Source: Acetobacter okinawensis JCM 25146
GTDB taxonomy: Bacteria > Pseudomonadota > Alphaproteobacteria > Acetobacterales > Acetobacteraceae
Assembly: GCF_000613865.1 (NCBI RefSeq)
Contig: NZ_BAJU01000007.1
Span: forward strand, 30,933 to 94,932
Length of the DNA: 64,000 nt
Reading direction: 5' to 3'
Shown piece after piece: positions 57,765-64,000 of this stretch. Positions within the stretch are counted from its first letter, which is position 1; every line of letters starts with the position of its first letter. The position numbers were made by a program, and so were the translations under genes. The notes under the pieces are model-generated. The model was not told the DNA's origin. It saw nothing but the letters and a program-made list of their open reading frames with translations, and ran no database searches.

Positions 57765-57954
57765 GCAGGTCCATTAGGTTAGTGTCATTATAGTTGATAT
57801 AAAAACTATCTGGCGGCAAAATAAGGCAACATGTGTTGTGGGTCAATCATGTTCCATGTTTTGCAGTGCCGGGGTCGGGGGCTTATGCATGCCGGTCGGG
57901 ACGGCTGCGTGGCCGTATGTCTTGAACCAGCCCGGTTTTGTGTGCATCATGCCC

Positions 57955-58175
57955 GGACTTGATGGTGCCCCTTGACCGGGGTGAAAAGGGAAGATCGGTG
58001 CAAAGCCGTCGCTGCCCCCGCAACTGTAAGTACCCATCACGTTCCGCCCGAACGCAGTTCGGGGGTAAGCCACTGCCTCCCCAACTGGGGGCGGGAAGGT
58101 ACGGAGCGGTGCCGCGCACGGGCCACAGGCCAGGCTGGCAGGGTACAAGCCAGGAGACCTGCCATCGCAAGTCTG
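57955..58175 (+). ncRNA. Cobalamin riboswitch
   Basis: The adenosylcobalamin aptamer core is evident: GGTGAAAAGGGAA and CGGTGCAAAGCCG, then the invariant GCTGCCCCCGCAACTGTAA, GCCACTG, and the B12-box-like GCCAGGAGACCTGCC near 58149. It lies on the strand of, and upstream of, DUF1636-cobW-cobN-cobB, so B12 should switch this operon off. About 180 bases separate the aptamer from the first credible start. That leader contains a small GTGCC/GGCAC hairpin but no T-run, so translation control is more likely than termination. Confidence 0.92.
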
Positions 58176-58359
58176 GTAAACCATTCCTATGTGGAGTGGG
58201 TGAGTTCTGGCGTTGTCTGCTGGCGGGGTGCCCGGCAGGCACGGATGCACGACTGGGTGCGTTTTCTTTGCCGCATGCGTGGCAGAGGGCTGGGTGTAAC
58301 TGCCCCCGATATCTGGCCAGCGTGCTTTTTCAATGGCGCATGGCCTGCTGGAAAAACGC

Positions 58360-58800
58360 ATGACCGCGCAACCACTCCCGCTTTCTTCGGTCGGTAATCC
58401 GGCTGCTGCAGGCCCCCCCGTGCTGCATGTCTGTGTGACGTGCCGGCAAGGTGGCCCTGCCATGGACTGCCCGCCGGGCGCGCAGTTGCTGGAGCGTTTG
58501 CAGGATTTGCTGGAGGCGGAACGTCTGGCAGGGCAGGAGCCGTCCGCCACGCTGCGTCCTGTGGCCTGCCTTGCCGCATGTGATCGGGGATGCACGGCAG
58601 CCATAGCCATGCCCGAGCGCTGGACATGGCTGCTTGGCCATCTGGGGGCTGAAAAGGCAGAAGATATTCTGGCCTATGCCCGCCTGTATGCGGCTTCGGC
58701 CAAAGGCACTGTCATGCCATCCCGCCGTCCCGCATCCTTGGCCGATATGGTGCTCGGGCGTGTGCCTGCACTCCTTTATACTGAACAGGAAGAACCATGA
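58360..58800 (+). CDS. DUF1636 family protein (thioredoxin-like iron-sulfur candidate)
   Basis: Protein of 146 residues, repeatedly found beside cobW/cobN. Cysteines are arranged as LHVCVTCRQGGPAMDC near the N-terminus and PVACLAACDRGCTAAIAMP in the middle, the spacing of thioredoxin-like 2Fe-2S ferredoxins. The rest includes HLGAEKAEDILAYARLY and a tail with ADMVLGRVPALLYTEQ. Role unproven; redox or metal support of cobalt handling is inferred. Starts at 58333 or 58360 are possible, with weak ribosome-binding sites. It overlaps cobW by four bases and lies under the riboswitch. Confidence 0.85.
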   Translation: MTAQPLPLSSVGNPAAAGPPVLHVCVTCRQGGPAMDCPPGAQLLERLQDLLEAERLAGQEPSATLRPVACLAACDRGCTAAIAMPERWTWLLGHLGAEKAEDILAYARLYAASAKGTVMPSRRPASLADMVLGRVPALLYTEQEEP

Positions 58801-59847
58801 CTGCTGCCAAAACGCGTGTGCCCGTCACCATTATCACCGGGTTTTTGGGGGCGGGTAAAACAACCCTGCTCCGCCATCTGCTCAACCGCGCACAGGGGCA
58901 CCGCATTGCCGTGGTGGTCAACGAGTTCGGCTCGCTCGGGATTGATGGCGAAATCCTGCGTGGTTGCGGGGTAGAAGGCTGCCGGGATGAAGATATTGTG
59001 GAGTTGACCAACGGGTGCCTGTGCTGCACCGTGGCAGATGATTTTTTACCCACGATGGAAGCTCTGCTGGACCGTGCTGACCCGCCCGAACATGTGGTGA
59101 TCGAAACATCAGGGCTTGCATTACCCAAGCCTTTGCTCAAGGCCTTTGGCTGGCCCACCGTGCGCAACCGCATGACCGTGGATGGCGTGGTGGCGGTTGT
59201 GGATGCGCCTGCCGTAGTGGCAGCGCTTTGCTGATGACCCGCAGGCCGTGGAAGCCCAGAGGGCGGAAGACCCCTCCCTCGACCATGACAACCCTTTGGC
59301 AGAGGTGTTTGAAGACCAGATCAATGCTGCCGATCTGGTAGTGCTGAACAAGACGGACCTGCTGGACGCTGCACAACTGGATGCGGTGGAGCAGGATATT
59401 CGCAGCCATGCTCCCCGTCCCGTGCAGATTGTGCGGGCAACGGAAGGCAAGGTGGACCCCGCCGTGCTGCTTGGCATTGGTGCTGCGGCAGAGAGTGACC
59501 TTGCAGCCCGTCCCTCCCACCATGATGCAGAGGATGGCGAACATGAGCATGATGATTTTGAGAGCTTTGTGGTTGTCGTGCCTGAACAGCCAACGCTCGA
59601 CCAGTTCCTGACCCTTTTGCAGAATACGGCGCGCAGCTTTGATGTGCTGCGTATGAAAGGTTTTGCAGCTGTGGCAGGCAAGCCCATGCGGCTGGCGGTG
59701 CAGGGCGTGGGTAGCCGCTTCCGGCACGAGTTTGACCGCCCCCTGAGTGCGGGAGCAGAGCGCACGGGCCGCATTGTGGTTATTGGTCAAAAAGGGCTGG
59801 ACGCCAGCGCAATCGCTTCCGCACTTGCGGGCCATCTGGCCACGTAA
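58797..59847 (+). CDS. cobW: CobW GTPase of cobalamin synthesis (frameshifted)
   Basis: G3E-family metallochaperone GTPase, about 350 residues. Walker A is TGFLGAGKTTLLRHLLN, the metal motif CxCC is in TNGCLCCTVADDFLPTME, Walker B lies in VVIETSGLALPKPLL, and the guanine motif is VVLNKTDLL. A His/Asp-rich loop (HHDAEDGEHEHDD) precedes the C-terminal domain. The break is at about 59223: RFADDPQAVEAQRAEDPS continues in a new frame after one extra (or two missing) bases. It probably delivers cobalt to CobN. Confidence 0.9.
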
Positions 59848-59860
59848 GGGGCTCAGGGGC

Positions 59861-62800
59861 ATGCACCTTCTGGTCCGCGAAAGCCGCACCTTGGATGAGC
59901 AGGACACTGCCGAGGATCTGGGGCTGCCCGGAGCGGATATAGTTGTCCTGTCTTTTACGGAGAGCGACCTGCTGGGCCTGCGCCATGCAGAGCAGCAACT
60001 CCGCGCGCAGGGGCATGCCTGTCTGCCCTCCGTGCAGGTGACAAGTCTTGCCCGCCTGCGACACCCCATGTCGATCGACCTGTATGTGGAGAGCACACTG
60101 GCCGCAGCCAGATGCGTGGTGGTGCGTCTGCTGGGCGGTGTGGACTACTGGCGCTACGGCGCGGAAGAGCTGGCGCTATGGGCGCGTGAGCAATCGGTGC
60201 CTGTGGTGTTTCTGCCCGGTCACACAGGGGGTGTGGGGGGCACTGGACAACCTTTGACGGAGGATGATACCCGTCTGGCAGACCTGTCTTACGGTGTGCA
60301 GGCGGAGCAGCGCCAGCGTCTGGGCGGTTTTTTTGCCCAAGGCGGGCCGCAGAACATGCAGGCCGCCTTACGGCTTATGGCGGTCCTTGCCGGAACAGGG
60401 GGTGATGACGGCGCACAGCCCCGGCCCTTGGCCGCATGGGGTGTTTATCGCACTGTGCCTGCAACGCAGGGAGGCAACGGAACAGGGGCTGCCTGTTCTG
60501 CGGTTATTGTGTTCTACCGTGCGCATCTTCAGGCAGCGGACATGGCGGGAGTGGAGCGTCTGGCCGAGGTGCTGGCCGGGCAGGGCTGTGCGGTGGAACT
60601 GCTGTTTGTGACCTCGCTCAAGGACCCGGAGGTGGCGCAGGGTGTGGCGGAATACCTGCGCAGCACACGGCCTGATGTGGTCCTGAATGCCACCTGTTTT
60701 TCTGCGCGCGGGGTGGATGGTTTTTCCCCTCTGGATGGGGCCGTGGCGCCTGTCCTGCAACTGTTGCAGCCGGGGAGCACGCAGGCGTTGTGGGCTGAGA
60801 GTGCGCGTGGGCTGGCCCGCTCCGACCTTGCCATGCAGGTTGTGCTGCCGGAACTGGATGGCACAATCGCCACATTTCCCATTTCTTTCCGTCAGGAGGC
60901 GGCACCGGGGCTGCCGGCACGGCGTGTTGCGTATGAGCCGGGTATTTGCATGGTTGCGGCCCGTGCCATGGCGTGGGCGCGGTTGCGGCATATCCCTGCG
61001 GCACAAAAGCGGGTTGGCATTGTGCTCTCCGACTATCCGGGCGCGGGGCTTGAGCAGGCAGGGGCGCATGTGGCCCATGCCGTTGGGCTGGATGGGTTTG
61101 CCAGCCTGCACAATATTGTCCAGCACATGCACGCGCAGGGGTATGGGGTGGGGGAATTGCCCGTGCCAGCGGCGCAGGATATGGCCCGGCTTATGCTCAG
61201 CCAGCCTGCACAGGCAGTTTTGCCCATGGCGGTGTACAAGGCCCTGTGCGCAGAACTGGATGCGGATTTTATGGCCTCCGTGACAAGGGCATGGGGTGCT
61301 CCGGAGCAGGACGCGGCGGTAAGGGACGGGGTATTTTATCTGCGTTACGTCACGCTGGGGGCCATTACCCTTGCCATACAGCCGGACCGGGGCCGGAGCG
61401 AGAACCGCAAAACTCTCTACCATGACCCGGACGTGCCGCCATGCCATGCCTATGTGGCGTTTTACCTCTGGCTGCGCTGCAAGCAGCAACTGGATGTGCT
61501 GGTGCATCTGGGCACGCATGGCACATTGGAGTGGCTGCCGGGTAAGGCTACGGCTCTGTCCCCCGCCTGCGCCCCTGCGGTGCTGACGGGGGCCTTGCCG
61601 GTCATTTATCCCTTCATCGTCAATAACCCGGGCGAGGCTGCGGCGGCGCGCAGGCGTCTGGGGGCGGTGACCATCGGGCATATGACGCCCCCGGTCATGC
61701 AAAGCAGCCTGTCGGGTGAGATGCATGAACTCGAACGCCTGATTGATGAATATGCAGAGGCCGATGGGCTGGACCCCCGCCGGGGGGCTCTGCTGCGGGC
61801 GGATATTCTTGAACGTGCCGCCCGTACGGGTGTGCTGGCCGAGAGTGGCGTCAGAGCCGCCGATCTTGATGAGACGGAGGCTCTGGCACGGCTGGATGCC
61901 TATTTGTGCGATGTCAAGGACCTGCAAATCCGTGATGGGCTGCATATTTTTGGTAAAACGGCTCCGCGTGGGGCCGCTCTTGTCCAGACCATTGCGCAGG
62001 CCTGTGGCCGGGGGCAGGACCCGGCATTTTTGAGTGATGTAACGCAGCGCGTGAACCTGTGCGGCAAGGCGGAAATGGATGCCCTGCTCGCCGCTCTGGC
62101 CGGGCAGCCGGTTGCCGCCGGGCCTGCGGGAGCGCCCACACGTGGGCGGATTGATGTGCTGCCAACAGGGCGCAATCTTTTTACGGTGGACCCGCGGGCC
62201 TTGCCCACACCCTCCGCCGTAGTGCTGGCTGGCCGGATGGAGCAGGTGCTGCTGACCCGCCATTTGCAGGAGCATGGTGAACACCTGACCCGGTTGGTCA
62301 TGGATATGTGGGGCTCGGCCAGCCTGCGCACGGGGGGGGAGGATCTGGCTCTGGCCCTGCGTCTGATGGGGGTGGAGGTCCAGCGTGCGGCTGGTACGGG
62401 ACATGTATGCGGCTTTGAGGTTATTCCCCTGCCTGTGCTCGACCGCCCGAGGTGGATGTGACACTCCGTATTTCCGGCCTGTTCCGGGATGCATTTGCCG
62501 AGCAGATTGCCCTGTTTGATCAGGCTGTCAGCGCCGTGGCCGAGCGGCGTGAGCCCGATGCGTGGAACCCGCTGGCAGCGCAGGTCCGGGGGCTGGAGGG
62601 CGCTGCCCGCAAGCGTGCGAGTGCCCGTATTTTTGGTGCGGCTGCGGGGGCGTATGGCACAGGGGTGGAGGAGCATCTGCTCCACGGCACATGGGCCACT
62701 CAGGCAGACCTTGGTGCCGCTTGGCTGGAAGGGTCGTCGTGGATGTATGGCGGTGGGCGTGAAGGCACGCGTGATGAGGCAGCCCTGTCCACCCTGCTGG

Positions 62801-63308
62801 GCCGTGCCGAGACCGTGCTGCATGTGCAGGACAGCGCCGAGACTGATCTGCTGGAAAGCCCGGATATTGCCGCGCACGAGGGCGGGCTTGCGGCAGCCAG
62901 CCACATGGCGGGGGGAGCGCCATCGGTCCTGCATGGCGATACCTCGCGCCCGCAAAGCCCCCGCCTGCGGGCAACAGCGGATGAAGTGGCCCGCATTGTG
63001 CGTGGCCGCCTTGCCAACCCGCAATGGATAGAGGGCATGCAGCGGCATGGCTACGCAGGTGCTGCCGAGCTGGCACGTGGCTGGACGCCCTGCATGGTTT
63101 TGCAGCCACCATGCCCCAGCGTTTTGACAGGCAGTTTGACCTTGTGTTCGCAGCGACATTGGGCAACGCAACGTGCGATGCATTTTTGCGCAATGCCAGC
63201 CCCGCCGCGCGGGAGGCCATGCGCCAGCGCTTTGCCGAGGCCCTGCAGCGCGGCCTGTGGCACCCGCGTGGCAACAGTGTTGCCCATGTGCTCGATGGGG
63301 ATGAATAA
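59861..63308 (+). CDS. cobN: Cobaltochelatase subunit CobN (two frameshifts)
   Basis: Large ATP-dependent cobalt chelatase subunit, about 1149 residues when repaired, inserting cobalt into hydrogenobyrinate a,c-diamide in the aerobic route. Conserved blocks are VVFLPGHTGGVGGTGQPL-like loops early, HLGTHGTLEWLPGKATALSP mid-protein, YPFIVNNPGEAAAARRRLGA, and GSSWMYGGGREGTRDEAALS in the C-terminal part. It breaks at about 62449 (CCGAGG lacks one G; DRPRVDVTLRISGLFRD resumes) and about 63074 (CGTGG lacks one G; RGLDALHGFAATMPQRF resumes), ending SVAHVLDGDE. The start ATG 59861 has AGGGGC before it. CobS/CobT are not in the window. Confidence 0.92.
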
Positions 63309-63311
63309 GAC

Positions 63312-64000
63312 ATGACAACACGGGCCATTATGGTTGCGGCCCCCCGTTCTGGCGGGGGCAAAACAACACTGACCCTGGCCCTGCTGGCGGCCTTTGGCAG
63401 GCGGGGTTTGCGGGTTGGCGCGGTCAAAACCGGGCCGGATTACATAGACCCGGCTTTTCATGCGGCCATTACGGGGCGGCCGGGCCTTAATCTGGATAGC
63501 TGGTGCATGCCCAACCCGCTGTTGCATGGGGTTATGGCCGCAGCATGTGAGGATGTGGATCTTCTGGTCGTGGAATCGGCCATGGGGTTGTTTGATGGCC
63601 TGTCCCTGCCTGACGGGGAGCGGGGTGCTCCGTCCGATATTGCCGCGTTTTTTGGCATTCCGGTTCTGCTGGTGCTGGATATGTCGGGGCAGGGGCAATC
63701 TGTGGGGCCTATTGCTCAGGGATTTGCGCGCTGGTCGGCTGATGTGCGGGTGAGTGGCGTTGTGCTCAACCGGGTGGCGTCTGCGCGGCATGAGCGTCTG
63801 GGGCGCGAGGCTGTACAGGCGGCGGGCCTGCCTGTGTATGGCGCGCTCATGCGGCAAGGTGGGCAGGTTCTGCCAGAGCGGCATCTGGGCCTTGTGCAGG
63901 CTCGTGAGCACGGCAATCTGGCTGGCTGGCTGGCAGACCTTGCGGACAAGGCGGAGCGGGAGCTTGATCTGGATGGTATTTTGTCTGCTGCTGCACCGCT
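63312..64000 (+). CDS. cobB: Cobyrinate/hydrogenobyrinate a,c-diamide synthase, partial
   Basis: Amidates the a and c side chains of the corrin precursor using glutamine and ATP. The 229 residues present are the N-terminal DTBS-like ATPase half: MVAAPRSGGGKTTLTLALLA (P-loop), GAVKTGPDYIDPAFH, VESAMGLFDGLSLPDGERG and SDIAAFFGIPVLLVLDM. The C-terminal amidotransferase half lies beyond the window edge. It starts three bases after the cobN stop in the same riboswitch-controlled operon. Confidence 0.92.
   Translation, partial: MTTRAIMVAAPRSGGGKTTLTLALLAAFGRRGLRVGAVKTGPDYIDPAFHAAITGRPGLNLDSWCMPNPLLHGVMAAACEDVDLLVVESAMGLFDGLSLPDGERGAPSDIAAFFGIPVLLVLDMSGQGQSVGPIAQGFARWSADVRVSGVVLNRVASARHERLGREAVQAAGLPVYGALMRQGGQVLPERHLGLVQAREHGNLAGWLADLADKAERELDLDGILSAAAP

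Noticed and set aside
60368..62494. A 708-codon open frame antisense to cobN
   Set aside because: It mirrors cobN, has a composition unlike real proteins (rich in Arg, His, Gln, Pro), and matches no family. GC-rich codon bias makes such antisense frames common here.
61900..63321. A 473-codon minus-strand frame over the cobN end
   Set aside because: Shadow of cobN; the plus strand carries clear CobN sequence in two frames.

Overview
The window looks like chromosomal DNA of an acetic acid bacterium (Acetobacteraceae, most like Acetobacter). The evidence is the gene content: a transaldolase/glucose-6-phosphate isomerase fusion inside a long pentose-phosphate operon, a PQQ-type sorbosone dehydrogenase homologue, an acetate uptake (GPR1/FUN34/YaaH) transporter, a Kup potassium transporter and an aerobic cobN-type cobalamin route, all in GC-rich DNA. 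I saw no phage, insertion sequence, CRISPR array or rRNA operon. The genus is inferred from content only.

Layout. 0.1-3.3 kb: TonB-dependent siderophore receptor with a Fur box and an AraC regulator. 3.3-7.4 kb: methyltransferase, LysE exporter, IclR regulator, GlcG/HbpS protein and MFS exporter. 7.8-16.6 kb: tRNA-Glu, DUF1489, HemW, Kup, YggS, quinone oxidoreductase, ClC channel and an orphan metal-chelate binding protein. 16.7-26.4 kb (minus strand): the carbon operon tkt, tal-pgi, gnd, HAD phosphatase, pgl, rpiA, gntK and a small protein. 26.6-31.7 kb (plus): ankyrin protein, hisC, a small coiled-coil protein, a CorA/ZntB transporter and a transglycosylase with a SPOR domain. 31.8-35.4 kb (minus): lgt, midA-like, pgeF and a lipoprotein, tightly packed. 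35.7-43.1 kb: ABM protein, lactate permease, sorbosone dehydrogenase homologue, secreted lipase-like protein, tRNA-Arg, a secreted protein and guaA. 43.2-48.4 kb: small membrane protein, cysteine synthase, DUF2272 lipoprotein, YbaK, MtnA and a histone-H1-like protein. 48.6-52.4 kb: a complete zinc module, with zur and a coupled unknown gene diverging from znuACB across a Zur-like operator. 52.4-57.8 kb: microprotein, flavin reductase, HIBCH-like hydrolase, SatP, FUSC efflux protein and MarR. 58-64 kb: cobalamin riboswitch followed by DUF1636, cobW, cobN and cobB, the last cut by the window end.

The main caution is sequence quality. At least 18 reading-frame breaks fall in 16 otherwise well-conserved genes, including tkt, gnd, tal-pgi, cysK and cobN. 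Most are single missing bases, many in short homopolymers, and translation resumes in another frame with intact family sequence. I read these as base-calling or assembly errors, not real decay. The affected genes are given below as single frameshifted entries with full inferred extents.
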